64,000 bases of DNA. Source: Littorina saxatilis (lineage: Eukaryota > Mollusca > Gastropoda > Littorinimorpha > Littorinidae). The position numbers and the translations under genes were made by a program. The stretch lies in assembly GCF_037325665.1 (NCBI RefSeq), contig NC_090253.1:17346199-17410198 (forward strand), given 5' to 3'. A model generated the notes under the pieces. It was not told the DNA's origin. It was given only the letters and a program-made list of their open reading frames with translations, and ran no database searches. Positions 11,174 to 22,099 of this stretch are shown in pieces; the stretch's first letter is position 1, and every line of letters starts with the position of its first letter.

Positions 11174-13809
11174 CCACCCTGCAGCATAAGTACGTCAACG
11201 TGGACGTCAACCCCAGCGGGAAGAGCGAGCGGCAGGAATGGGCGACGGCCCGCTACAACGCCTACTACAGCCCTCTCTGTGCCTTTGAGCTGCAGATACA
11301 GTGGATGGTGGCCACCGGCTCCCTCCTGGGGGATATGGTCAGTACAGTGAAACACCCCTTCTTCTTCTTCTTCTTCTGCGTTCGTGGGCTGAAACTCCCA
11401 CGTACACTCGTGTTTTTTGCACGAGTGGAATTTTACGTGTATGACCGTTTTTACCCCGCCATTAAGGCAGCCATACGCCGATTTCGGAGGAAGCATGTTG
11501 GATATTTTCGTGTTTCTATAACCCACCGAACTCTGACATGGATTACAGGATCTTTTACGTGCGCACTTGGTCTTGTGCTTGCGTGTACACACGAAGGGGG
11601 ATAAGCCACTAGCAGGTCTGCTCATAAGTTGACCTGGGAGATCGTACAAATCTCCACACTTAACCCACCAGGCGGCCGCGACCGGGATTCGAACCCTCGA
11701 CCTTCCGATTAAGAGGCCAACGTCTTACCACCCCGCCACAGCGCCCCTTCAAAATCTGAGAAAAGGAGGTCTTACAATGGGGATACATTTACAGAGGCTG
11801 TGAACAGAACATGTGAGAAAACGAGGTGTTACAATGGGAGGGGGTCTTAAATTGAGGAGGGGGGGGGGGGGGGGGGGTCATGTCTTAAAAGGGGGGTTGC
11901 ACATTATTGGTCATTTTCTGCTCTGTCAGTTGCGTTATTACTGTTTTTGGCTCACGTAAGTGTAGCCTTGCGATGCTAACTTTTGTCTGTCTGTGCGTGC
12001 GTGCGTGCGTGCGTGCGTATGTATGTATGTCTGTGGTAGAAACTTTAACATTTGACTGAACACCGAAATACTAATTTTACCTGGTTATTATTCAAGCAAC
12101 AGCTTCAAAGTATTGAAGCAATGATCAATATTTTGTCGGCACGTATGTAGTTAAAGTGTGTATCCAAAGAAAACGGGTGGTGGGGGGTTTTGGGGGGGTA
12201 AAAACAGCGGACTGGTTTGTGTCGTGTGTGGTATGTAGACCAGGTCAGGGGTCAAGGTTAGGTCAGATCGCGTGAAGGATTGTGGTATAGATAAAGTTAT
12301 CACCGAGCTGCAGTTCGCCGATTCGGAGAAGACGACTCATGATTTCACATTGTTCGGTTTCGTAGCTCCAGAAAAATAGATAAAGAAGATACCAAAGGAG
12401 ATTTCCTACAGGTTAATCTGCACAGCGTGTTTCCAGTGTCTGCGCGAGGAAGCGCTGTCAAAAGCGCAGTGTCAATCTGGCCATCTGGCAGTTGTGTCCC
12501 CGTAAGTAGGCTACAGACAGACAGATCTAGATCTAGTGTCTCACACTCCTGCACCGTGTCACCTATGCTTACTGTGTGTGTGTATGTGTGACGGAGTGAT
12601 TGAGTTTGTGTTACTGTTTGTCGATTTCTTACGTGAGCCTTAAAGGCTTCGCCTCTTGTTGTATTAGGTAAGCAAGGTGAGATAGCTTGCTCTGAGGGAG
12701 GCAAGCAGGTGAGTGGTCCATAGTTAAATTTGAGTCTGGACTTGAAAAAGAGTCATTTATGGACAGACAGCAAGAGAGCAACCTATGCAGCCGTCATGTT
12801 GCACCTGAGCGCCTTACCGAGAGGTGCCAGCCTTTTCTTGTCAAATCATCACCTGCATCCTTGCCATGAGCAGTAGAACGTCTGCTTCAATCAATCAATC
12901 AATCAATCAATGAGTCTTATATCGCGCATATTTCGTGGGTACAGTTCTAGGCGCTCTGCAGTGATGCCGTGTGAGATGAAATTTTATACGGCCAGTAGAT
13001 TGCAGCCATTTCGGCGCATATTTACCTTTCACGGCCTATTATTCCAAGTCACACGGGTATAGGTAGACAATTATTAACTGTGCCTAAGCAATTTTGCCAG
13101 GAGAGACCCTTTTGTCAATCGTGGGATCTTTAACGTGCACACACAATGTAGTGTACACAGGGGGAGGTTCGGACACCGAAGAGAGTCTGCACACAAAGTT
13201 GACTCTGTGAAATAAATTTCTGCCGAACCTGGGATCGAACTCACGCTGACAGCGGCCAACTGAATACAAATCCAGCGCGCTACCAACTGAGCTATATCCT
13301 GACGGTTAATCTAAGGTTCGTAATGTAGGGTGAATGAGTGAGTTCTGAAACTGCCTTTACACACATTTGCTCAAAAGCAAGGCAGAGAGAGAACTGCATT
13401 ATGGTATTGTTCCTTTTGCAAGATGCAGTGTCCACATTTTTGTTGTTGATCTACTATCAGTAGCCTAATTTATCTTGTGCCTGTTGACTTGTGCAGATCT
13501 ACAGCTTCGCTCGGAAAGCCACAACCAATGGCTTTCACCTGATCCCTGTGCCAGTGGACCCCTTTGCTCTGCCGGAATGCATCAACTCTGATCCCCTGCG
13601 AGGCCCCATCTTCATCTCCCTCTTGCTGGGTCTGGAGGACAGAGCGTTCAGTGGTCAGTGGATTTCTGTCCCAGATTCATTGTGCCATATGAATAATTGT
13701 TCCATATGAATAATAATGAAGGCTTATTAATCAACCTTGTCATATGAGCTCACAACAATGTACAACAAACGCACTCACGCTCATGCGTGCACACATGCAC
13801 AAACACACC

Positions 13810-13849
<40 letters not shown>

Positions 13850-16800
13850 AACACACACACACACCAACACACACACACACACACACACACCAACACACAC
13901 ACACACACACACAATTGCAGTATCATATTCTATCTCCCAATATCTTTGATGATTGTGAATGGCAGTTATTGTTTAGTGTGCCCTTGCTAAACACTTTCTA
14001 CCCCACCTATGTTAACCAAGTTTTTTTTAGCCGAGACCAGCTGTGCTGCAGCAGGTCACTCAGAATTGTAGTAACTGTGTAGAAACTGTGTAACAACACG
14101 CAGGAATGCAGGCGTTAGATCGACGTTACAGGAAGCGACTGAAGTGACTGTGTGTACGGATATATCGGTATCAGGTGAGATAGAGCCATATGAGTGGGTA
14201 CGGATATATCGGTATCAGGTGAGATAGAGCCATATGAGTGGCCACGGATATATCCGTGCCTGGGAGACAATGAGTTAACACTTGTAAGTGTAGGGTCGAC
14301 AGTATATAAGAGATAGAATTATATACCGTAAAGTTCCCAAAGTAGACTTTCGAAGATATAACCAGGGTAATGTGAAGTAAACCACGACTGAAACTTTTTT
14401 GTCTTTTCCCTGAAGGCTGCGCAGAGGATGCAAAGCAAGAGAGACTGCTGATGATTCAAGATGCCATTCTAAAAAGGTTTGTATGGTCAACTGTCTGAAT
14501 TTCATGTTTTTGTTGTTGCACCATTATGCTTCATGATGAATGCATACATGTCAACTTATATGACACACTTACCATAGTAAAAGCCTCATCACACCATAAG
14601 ACAGGACTAAAAACCATAAGAAATCGTAGATTGAGAGTGTTCCATGTAAATGATTGGAAATGGCGCTCCAAATCGAATTTTCCGGACGCAGTAACTGTCA
14701 CAGACTTCACACACGGAATACAATAGGCATACCCGTGCCCTTCTGGTGAAGCCTTGATGAATCCTTTGAATTGTGTCGCCCCCTCCCACTCCACTAAATA
14801 TCTCCCATGGTATACCTTGGGTTTCTTCTTTGGCTGACCTGAACTTGCTGTAGATGCCATTTTTGAGCCGTCGCGATATAACCTTCGTGGTTGAAAACGA
14901 CGTTAAACACCAATTAAATTACATCCTTTACCCAACTCACAAATAGCAATTAACTCTAGTTCAGTGCTGGTAACGCTGTACGCGTCCCCTTGGTAACAAG
15001 GAAGGCGCCTCTAAAAAAAGAGTGACAGAGACCCGTAAGGGTGTCAAAGCCAGCCCGGAAACGAGGCCCCTTCCGTATGCGTGCGCATAAGCCGCCATCT
15101 TATCATTCTCAACTCAGCGCCCAACAGGACTGGTCGCTTTACTGTACGCCGACTGTTTTCAGTCTTGTTGCTTGGTCTTCTGACTTTGGCTTCTACCCCT
15201 TGGTCTGCCGCCTAGCTGGGTCTGCATCCTTGCCGTTATTGGGTGAGAGATTTCTTGTTTTTGTAACTTTGGCGACATATTGTCGCATGTTTGTGAACTT
15301 ATGAAATTTTCTTGAAGAAATATTTTTTCGTGAGTTTGCTTTACCATGGCGGATAGCGTCAAGCCTAAGACTAGTTCGAGACAGGCTTCGGCTACTACTT
15401 CTCCTACTGCTAGTTTAGCTTCGTCTAAGTCTTCTTCTAGAAGGGAGAGTGCTGGAAAGGCCGCTTCTTCTTCTGGGTCGGGGATTGATAAATGTCCGAA
15501 AGTTGTTGACAAAACTTCGTCCGCCATTTTGTCCGTTGAAAAGGACAAGGTTGCCACGCTGGCGAAGGTCACTAGAGAACAGATGGTGATCTCTGCTAAC
15601 CTTTATGCGCATGCCGTGCATTCAAGAAGGACAGCGTTCTTGACAGGTTCTAGGATTACCAACAAATCCACGATTGAGAGTTTAAAGGTTTCTCCTTTCT
15701 CGGAAGGGTCCCTGTTGGGTCAGGCATCTCTTGATGCGCTGCAGAGGGAGACCCAGGACGCTAGGGACCTAGCTATAGCCCGTCTCGCTTCTCACGGGTT
15801 TTCGAAGCCCCAGAACAAACCACACACGCAGTCACAAGCCTCAGACTGCTTCGTCTGGTGGTGGCAAGACTCACAAACAATCCTTTGCTTCTTCGAGTAG
15901 GGGTCGCGGTGCTCCGTACCCGAAGAGGGGCCAATCTTTTGGCGCCTCTAGGGGGTCGGGGCGTAAGCCTCACCCCCAATGAAGCTCCCCCGAGCAGGCT
16001 ATCCCGGTAGCCCCCGCACTGGTTGTAGCGGGCGGCCCGTCCAGGGCCCTCACTTCCTGGCTGCAGCTGGTGGACAGCAAGTGGGTTACTGGGATAGTTC
16101 GTTCGGGGTTCCGACTTCTCTGGTCAGGAGAAAAAGCACCTCTGACCAGGATAATCCCGCCATGCAAACCTCCAAGAGATCCAGAGGCGAGAGCCGCAGT
16201 TCAAGGAGAGGTTTCAGCCCTTCTTTTGAAAGGGGCGATAGAGGAGGTATTGGACCTTCGGTCCCCGGGGTTTTACGGCAGACTTTTCGTTGTGCCAAAA
16301 GCCTCGGGGGCTTGGAGACCGGTGCTGGATCTATCTACTCTGAACAAGTATCTCCGAACTGTGAAGTTCACTATGGAGACGCCGACCTCTGTGCGAGAGG
16401 CACTTCGCCCAGGCGATTGGGCGACCTCAGTGGACCTCACAGATGCATACTTTCATGTCTTGATGCATGTAACAGACAGAAAGTGGTTGCGCTTCCGCTG
16501 GGGCGAAAAGGCATATCAGTTCAGGGCTCTCCCGTTTGGCCTTTCTCTCGCACCATGGATCTTCACCATCGTGGTGCGACAACTTTGCACTCTGCTGAGA
16601 AAGGAGGGCATTCGTCTGCGAGCCTACTTGGACGACTGGCTGATCCTCAATCAGGACAGGGATCTGTGCCATGTTCATACTCGCAAGGTCCTCAGGCAGG
16701 CCGCTCAGCTCGGATTCTCCGTAAACCTGGGCAAGTCGGAACTGATTCCATCACAGAATTTCACTTACTTAGGGATGGAGTTCGACACTCTCAGTTGGAC

Positions 16801-19800
16801 TGTCCGCCCGTCTCAGAAGAGGGTGTCCAAGCTTCAAGACTTGCTTCGTGCGCTTCACGGAGAGAATCTGGCCAGTGTACGGGTTTTGACATCGGTACTT
16901 GGCCAGATGGAGTCTATGGCTACTCTTATCCCACTGGGCAGGGTGCACAAAAGGCCTTTTCAGGCTGCCCTTCAGTCTCGGTGGGATCAGTCAACCCAGG
17001 GTTGGGACACTCAGGTTTCGCTGGAGACCTGGTTTTTCGAGACCACGCAGGTCTGGCTCCTCCCCTGGGTTTTACAGGGAGTTCCGATAGTTTGCCCGTC
17101 TCCAGAGAACGAGCTTTTCACCGATGCTTCTCTGATGGGGTGGGGAGCTCACCTGGGGGAGCATGTGGCGTCGGGGGTGTGGGACTTGTCTCAACCTTCA
17201 CGTCACATCAACGCGCTGGAGTTGGAGGCTGTTTCGTTGGCGCTCCAAGCTTTTCTGCCTTTCGTTCAGAACAGTCATGTCAGACTGCACACCGACAACA
17301 TGACAGTTGCGGCTTATGTGAACAGGCAGGGCGGAACGAGATCCCGCAGTCTCTCAGACAGGGCGTGCCTCATTCTAAAGTGGTGCGTTTCGCATCACAT
17401 TCTGCTGTCAGCCATCTTTCTGAAGGGAAGCTTGAACGTCCTGGCGGACGCACTGAGCAGGGGGGACAAGGTGGTCCATTCAGAGTGGACCCTGTCTCAT
17501 CAGTCCCTGCACCGACTTTGGGTACAGATACAGAAGCCGCAAATCGACTTGTTTGCGACTCGTTATTCAGCGAGGCTTCCTCTGTTTGTTTCCCCCTTCC
17601 CGGATCCTCTGGCGTGGGGCGTGAACGCTCTGGAAATGGACTGGTCCAATCTGACAGCTTACGCCTTCCCTCCGTTTTGTCTGTTGGGCAAAGTTCTCAG
17701 GAAGGTCGACTTGGAGAGACCAGCGCTGGTTCTGGTTGCCCCATTTTGGCCAAGCCAGCACTGGTTCTCGGACTTGCTGCGACTGGCGGTTCGACCGCCT
17801 ATCCCCATCGCAGTAAGAAAGGGAGAACTCTTGCAACCCAGGTCAGGCATTCATCACGAGAACCCTCAGGCGTTAAACCTTCACGGTTGGATACTGTCAG
17901 AAGCTCTTTGCTTAAGGCAGGGGCCTCTTCGGCCACGGTAGACTTTGTGAATCATGCTCATAGGAAGTCGACCAGTTCGGTCTACTCGTCTCACTGGGCC
18001 TCCTGGGTTAAATGGTGTGAGCTGAACAGAGTTAAGCCCTTGGCACCTAGATCTATGCAGGTAGCCAATCATTTGGCTTGGCTAGCAGGGCAGGGGGGGT
18101 CAGCATCTTCCCTTCGTGTGCGAAGGTCCGCTATTTCTTCAACGTTACGTCAACTGGGTCATAAGATTTCTCTTGATGGGGTCATCTCCAGCGTTATTAA
18201 GGGTGCCTCTCTTAAGGCCGCGCGCGAGAAATCTCCTCTCCCTGCCTGGGATTTGTTACTTGTTTTGCGTTACTTGGCTTCTAACGAGTTCGAACCTATT
18301 CATTCAGCCAGTTTGGTTAATCTGACGCGCAAGGCAGTTTTTCTTACTTTGCTTGCTACATCTCGTAGAGGTAGTGAAGTTCATGCCTTTTCCGGCTTAG
18401 CTAAGGATATCTCAACCGGAAAAGATGGTTCTATTTCGCTCAAATTCAGGCCAGAGTTTTTAGCTAAAAATCAGAAACCGGGCCATATTTCGCCTGTCAT
18501 TAACATTCCTGCCTTGAGCAACATTCTTGCTCCTGGAGACCCAGACATCGTTAACTGTCCGGTTAGAACGCTTAGCAGTTACCTGTCTCGAACTCAGTCC
18601 ATTCGTTCTGAAAGTCAAAAATTGCTTTTCATTTCGCTTAATACGGCAAGGAGTAAAGACATCGCGAAAGTGACTTTAACCAAGTGGGTCTCCACTTTGA
18701 TCAGGCATGCTTACGCCTGGTGGCATATTCAGTCTGGCGAAGTTAGGGCTGTTCTTCCCATGACTTCAGCAAGGACTCATGAGGCTAGGGCGTGGGCCTC
18801 CTCGGTGGCTGTGCTCCGTTCAGGCCGCTTGGCCGAAGTTTTGGAGGCAGCCTATTGGAGATCTGAGGATGTTTTCGTGAACTATTACCTCAGGGACATC
18901 TCCTCTCTGCGTCAGGATGGCAGTTTTGCGCTACCTGCCATGGTAGCCGCAGGACAAGTCATTCTTCATTGAATTTTGGTAAGTCCCGCCACCTACAGTA
19001 GCAATCTGCTATTTGTGAGTTGGGTAAAGGATGTAATTTAATTTCAAATTTTAGAAATAAATTTTCATTTAATTAATACTTACCCAACTCACAACGTTTA
19101 TTCCCTCCCACCTCCCCGCTGTGGTTGGTACTGGGGTCTAAAAAAGAGTGAGTTGGGCTTCGTTTCGAATGATAAGATGGCGGCTTATGCGCACGCATAC
19201 GGAAGGGGCCTCGTTTCCGGGCTGGCTTTGACACCCTTACGGGTCTCTGTCACTCTTTTTTTAGAGGCGCCTTCCTTGTTACCAAGGGGACGCGTACAGC
19301 GTTACCAGCACTGAACTAGAGTTAATTGCTATTTGTGAGTTGGGTAAGTATTAATTAAATGAAAATTTATTTCTAAAATTTGAAAATAAAGAAAGAAAGC
19401 CATTTTTGAGCGCCTGTTACTCGTAAGCATTTCAGTTATCTCCCTTGTTATATTAGACAGTTGAAACTAGAAGTGATCCATTTGAGAATCATGCGGAACG
19501 CAGATCCGAAAACGAAAGCAAACGGACTCGCAGAAACATAATTTTAATGCAATTTTGGTGGTGTTTGGTCCTGTCTTATGGTGTGAAGAGGCTTTTACTA
19601 TGGTAAGTGTGTGATAGAGGTTGACATGTATTAAATAATGCGATTTTGAGGGGGAAAAACATAAGATTTTTGCGAGCTTGAGAAAAAACGTAAGATTGTG
19701 GTCTTACGACACACAACTGGAAAAACATGGAAAAAACGTAAGATTGTGGTCTTACGACACACAACTGGAAAAACATGGAAAAAACGTAAGACTTACGTGC

Positions 19801-20986
19801 AAATCATAAGGGTTGACATGTAAGTGAATGCATCAGTACGTCCACTGCACAGTCGGCATGTTCGTTCTCGTCCCGGAAGTCAAGTCTTCCCCTCTCCCTC
19901 CCCCTCCCCCCGCTCCGGCCCCGAAGTATACCCGTGTGACTTGGAATAATAGGCCGTGAAAGGTAAATATGCGCCGAAATGGCTGCAATTACTGGCCGTA
20001 TAAAATTTCATCTCACACGGCATCACTGCAGAGCGCCTAGAACTGTACCCACGGAATATGCGCGATATAAGCGTCATTGATTGATTGATTGATTTGAGGT
20101 AGTTATGGATGGGCTGGACCTTTCAGTCAAATTACTTCAAAGCGATGTCTCCAGTAATGCTTTTGCTTAATTTATTTATTCGCATTCTGATGTCACTACT
20201 TAAGACCCAAGAAGTCTTGAAGCACTTTTTGTTTCAGAACATTGCCGTTTTAACATAGCTTCAACAACAAAAACATCTATGAATAATGTTGTTTGTCTTG
20301 AGCAGAATGCCTTCTGTAGAGAGCACATATTTAAACAGGTTTCAAATTGAAGGATCCATAACTGAAAGTAGTCCATGGGTGTTAATATACTACCTTAATT
20401 TGTGGGGTCATCAATTTGTGTGACACTAGCTCTGTAATTAAACAAATTTCATTTAAGACATGTGTCTCCATCTGTGTGCAGGTTTGGATTTGTACGGTGC
20501 AGTGTGGTCCAGCCCAACACACAGGTTCCGCGTACCTCCATGACCAGAAACGCGGCAGATCTAGACGCCAATGACTACAAGCATCAGTACGTCCACTGCA
20601 CAGTCGGCATGTTCGTTCTCGTCCCGGAAGTCAAGTCTTCCCCTCTCCCTCCCCCTCCCCCCGCTCCGGCCCCGAAGTATCCTCTCCCGCCTGTGGTGCA
20701 GCTCAAGTACCCCCCTTCGCCCACCGCGTCTGCCGCTTATCTGGGCAAGCGGTCGTCGTCAGACCTTCACAAGGACTACATCGCTCGCCAGCATTCCAAC
20801 ATGAAGCACGAGCAGCACCACCGCGTGGGCTTCCTGTGGTCATGGAACTTCATGTCCTCCAAGAGGTGGCGCTCCGGCAACACGGGCAGCGAGGAGTTCC
20901 AGGACAAGATGCTGGCCGACTTCCGCAAGTTCTGCGGCGGAAAGGACGGCCGTCTGGAGGAGTTCTTGCAGGACTACATACCCTGA
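11174..20986 (+). CDS. DEPDC5: DEPDC5 (GATOR1 subunit), last four coding exons
   Basis: DEPDC5 is part of GATOR1, the lysosome-associated GAP complex for RagA/B that restrains mTORC1 when amino acids are scarce. Exons: 11174-11337, 13497-13653, 14416-14476 and 20482-20986 (TGA 20984-20986). All have AG/GT borders and compatible phases (0, 1, 2). The joined protein runs from KYVNVDVNPSGKSERQEWAT through MVATGSLLGDM, IYSFARKATTNG, DPLRGPIFISL, HQYVHCTVGMFVLVP and GFLWSWNFMSSKRWRS to LEEFLQDYIP, which I recognise from memory as the C-terminal region of DEPDC5/Iml1. The upstream exons, including the DEP domain, are not in the first 11 kb as far as I can see. The last exon has a Pro-rich insert (PLPPPPPAPAPKYPLPP). 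The 6-kb last intron contains nested mobile elements and a 100-bp copy of the last exon. Confidence 0.88.
11345..11902. repeat. Foldback MITE (family J) next to a DEPDC5 splice donor, split by a SINE
   Basis: It begins 'acagtgaaacacccc' about 8 bp after the exon ends at 11337, is interrupted by the SINE at 11362-11743, and ends 'gtcttaaaaggggggttgca'. The interior has repeated 'ggtcttacaatgggg'-type blocks and a poly-G run. Confidence 0.6.
11362..11743 (-). mobile_element. tRNA-headed SINE, head type 2
   Basis: Same family and orientation as the SINE at 9765, with a CTT-rich left edge (its AAG tail on the minus strand). A short duplication CCCCTTC flanks it (11355-11361 and 11744-11750). It lies within the J element, so it inserted later, and starts only 24 bp past the DEPDC5 exon. 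Confidence 0.85.
11949..12660. mobile_element. Non-autonomous DNA element, family B, longer copy
   Basis: It shares the GGCTCACGTAAGTGTAGCC left end and CTTACGTGAGCC plus 'aaaggcttcgcctcttgtt' right end with the copy at 7914. The middle is about 300 bp longer and has no recognisable gene. Confidence 0.7.
12887..13301 (-). mobile_element. tRNA-headed SINE with (TTGA)n tail, composite body
   Basis: The minus-strand head GATATAGCTCAGTTGGTAGC with B-box-like GAGTTCGATCCC joins the type 1 SINE start ('cagagtcaactttgtgtgca') to the 3' body seen at 6661 ('cgttaaagatcccacg', 'aataataggccgtgaaaggt'). The tail on the plus strand is (TCAA)n at 12887-12911. It looks like a chimera of two SINE types. Confidence 0.8.
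13799..13913. repeat. AC microsatellite with CCAAC interruptions
   Basis: A long (AC)n run is broken at regular places by 'accaacac'. The Thr/His-rich open frames across it are artefacts. Confidence 0.95.
13992..14275. mobile_element. Non-autonomous element, family D (TAA target)
   Basis: It starts CACTTTCTACCCCACCTATG and ends 'tgggagacaatgagt', flanked by TAA on both sides. A second copy is at 48427-48679. Here a 40-bp internal block ending 'gagccatatgagtgg' is tandemly duplicated. The TTAA-like target suggests a piggyBac-type MITE, but the ends are only weakly inverted. Confidence 0.6.
14928..15108 (+). repeat. Left inverted terminal repeat of DIRS copy 1
   Basis: 181 bp beginning TTACCCAACTCACAAATAGC. 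It is the reverse complement of 19167-19347 without a visible difference. Confidence 0.9.
19008..19094. repeat. Internal complementary region of DIRS copy 1
   Basis: It joins the complement of the left outer extension (GAGTTGGGTAAAGGATG) directly to the complement of the right outer extension (ATACTTACCCAACTC). This is the template the DIRS family uses to rejoin its ends during replication. Confidence 0.85.
19167..19347 (-). repeat. Right inverted terminal repeat of DIRS copy 1
   Basis: Partner of the left repeat; it ends GTTGGGTAA before a right extension of about 38 bp. Confidence 0.9.
19830..19929 (+). repeat. Identical 100-bp copy of part of the last DEPDC5 exon
   Basis: Every base read from GCATCAGTACGTCCACTGC to CCCCGAAGTAT matches 20581-20680 inside the last DEPDC5 coding exon. 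The copy lies 652 bp upstream of the exon's splice acceptor in the same orientation. On its right it passes straight into a SINE 3' fragment. Confidence 0.93.
19929..20094 (+). mobile_element. SINE 3' fragment with (TTGA)n tail
   Basis: It contains 'cccgtgtgacttggaataat', 'catctcacacggcatcactg' and 'gcgcgatataagcgtcattg', then (ATTG)n. It is the 3' half of the SINE type at 12887, starting exactly where the exon copy stops. Confidence 0.8.
20095..20481. other. End of the last DEPDC5 intron
   Basis: No repeat was recognised. It closes with 'tccatctgtgtgcag' before the final exon at 20482. Confidence 0.5.
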
Positions 20987-21195
20987 GGATTTAGCAAGGC
21001 CTTGTGTTGAATGTGGAGGACTTCGTACCCTGAGGATTTAGCAAGGCTTGGTGTGGGCTGTGGAGGAGTTCTTGCAGGACTTTATACCCTGAGGATTTAG
21101 CAAGGCTTGGTGTTGAATGTGGAGGAGTTCTTGCAGGACTTTATACCCTGAGGATTTAGCAAGGCTTGGTGTTGAATGTGGGACTGTAGTGACTG
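20955..21195 (+). repeat. 57-58-bp tandem repeat spanning the DEPDC5 stop codon
   Basis: The end of the coding sequence (GGAGGAGTTCTTGCAGGACT ... CCCTGAGG) is repeated about three more times downstream, each unit carrying 'atttagcaaggcttggtgt'. The first unit is coding; later ones are 3' UTR and change 'acataccctga' to 'ttataccctga'. Confidence 0.88.
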
Positions 21196-21985
21196 ACTGA
21201 GCAATACTGTGTGTGATTTGTCTGAATGAGGGACTGTAATGATGCTTACATAGGCATATTGTCTGAATGAGGGACTGTAATGATGCTTACATAGGCATAT
21301 TGTCTGAATGAGGGAATGTAATGCTTACATAGACATATTGTTTGAATGAGGGAAAGTTATAATGCTTACATAGGCATATTGTCTGAATGAGGGAATGTTA
21401 TAATGCTTACATAGGCGTATTGTCTGAATGAGGGAATTAATGATGCTTACATGGGCATATTGTCAGAATGAGGGAATGTAATGCTTTAATGGGCATATTG
21501 TCTGAATGAGGGAATTATGCTTAAATGGGCATTACTTGTTTGCATGAGGGACTACAGTGATGCTAACAATGTTACATGGGCATATTATTTGAATGACTGG
21601 AACGTAATGATGCTTACAGGGGCATATTATTTGAATAACTGGAACATAATGATGCTTACATGGGCATATTATTTGAATAACTGGAACATAATGATGCTTA
21701 CATGGGCATATTATTTGAATGACTGGAACATAATGATGCTTACAGGGGCATATTATTTGAATGACTGGAACATAATGATGCTTACATGGGCATATTATTT
21801 GAATGACTGGAACGTAATGATGCTTACAGGGGCATATTATTTGAATAACTGGAACATAATGATGCTTACATGGGCATATCTGAATGAGGGAACGTTATGC
21901 TTACATGGGCATATTGTTTGCATGAGGGTTCGTAATGATGCTTACAAAGGCATATTGTCTGAATGAGGGAATGTAATGACTGATC
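21196..21985 (+). repeat. About 42-bp tandem array in the DEPDC5 3' flank
   Basis: Units have a core of 'gaatgagggactgtaatgat' or 'gaatgactggaacataatga' followed by 'gcttacatgggcatatt', in two sub-blocks (before and after about 21560). The 42-bp period gives a repetitive 14-residue open frame, which I do not take as a gene. Confidence 0.9.
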
Positions 21986-22099
21986 AATACTTTGTAAATA
22001 TTGTCTGATTACTGCGTAAGACATGATTGAATGAAGGTCAGGTCAGCTTATGGATTTAATGCACAAGACACCGGCTGCAGTTTTGCTGAATGTTTATGA

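Larger units (their letters stand above)
14912..19385 (+). mobile_element. DIRS-like tyrosine-recombinase retroelement, copy 1 (fossil)
   Basis: DIRS elements copy through RNA but integrate with a tyrosine recombinase, leaving no target-site duplication. Parts: left inverted terminal repeat 14928-15108; gag-like part about 15.35-16.0 kb; reverse transcriptase-RNase H about 16.07-17.94 kb (YLDD box, RNase H FTDAS and HTDN blocks); tyrosine recombinase about 17.9-18.97 kb in an overlapping frame, a known family layout, with the HEAR and NYY motifs; internal complementary region 19008-19094; right repeat 19167-19347. The two 181-bp terminal repeats are identical by eye and the internal region matches both outer extensions, so the copy looks young. 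The ends are whole; about one break is suspected in the coding part. It lies in the last DEPDC5 intron, in sense orientation. Confidence 0.9.
14869..19398 (+). mobile_element. SINE 3' end split by the DIRS insertion
   Basis: 14869-14911 (CGTCGCGATATAACC ... GTTAAACACCAA) and 19386-19398 (ATAAAGAAAGAAA) are the two halves of one short SINE 3' end. The SINE's target-site duplication GCCATTTTTGAGC is at 14856-14868 and 19399-19411, outside both halves. The DIRS element therefore landed in the tail of an already inserted SINE. Confidence 0.88.
14545..19824 (-). mobile_element. DNA transposon relic with BED/TTF-like zinc finger, hosting younger insertions
   Basis: The two ends are inverted copies: 14545-14600 (ACATGTCAAC..., ending 'ttatggtgtg' read in reverse) matches 19577-19640 and 19811-19824. 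A possible 9-bp target-site duplication TGAATGCAT is at 14536-14544 and 19825-19833. On the minus strand, 14860 downward encodes MASTASSGQPKKKPKVYHGR, then EWEGATQFKGFI, AYCIPCVKSV and FDLERH, a Cys-x2-Cys...His pattern like the N-terminal zinc fingers of some hAT-type transposases. No transposase core remains. 19690-19800 holds two units of a 59-bp tandem repeat with a short cgtaaga/tcttacg hairpin. A SINE tail and a DIRS element are nested inside. The hAT assignment is a guess. Confidence 0.55.

Noticed and set aside
15979-17880. Early two thirds of a very long plus-strand open frame
   Set aside because: It is the out-of-frame shadow of the DIRS reverse transcriptase; only the part from about 17.9 kb reads as tyrosine recombinase.
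21517-21966. 149-codon repetitive open frame after DEPDC5
   Set aside because: The 42-bp period of a tandem array, in 3' flank of the gene and without a recognised domain.
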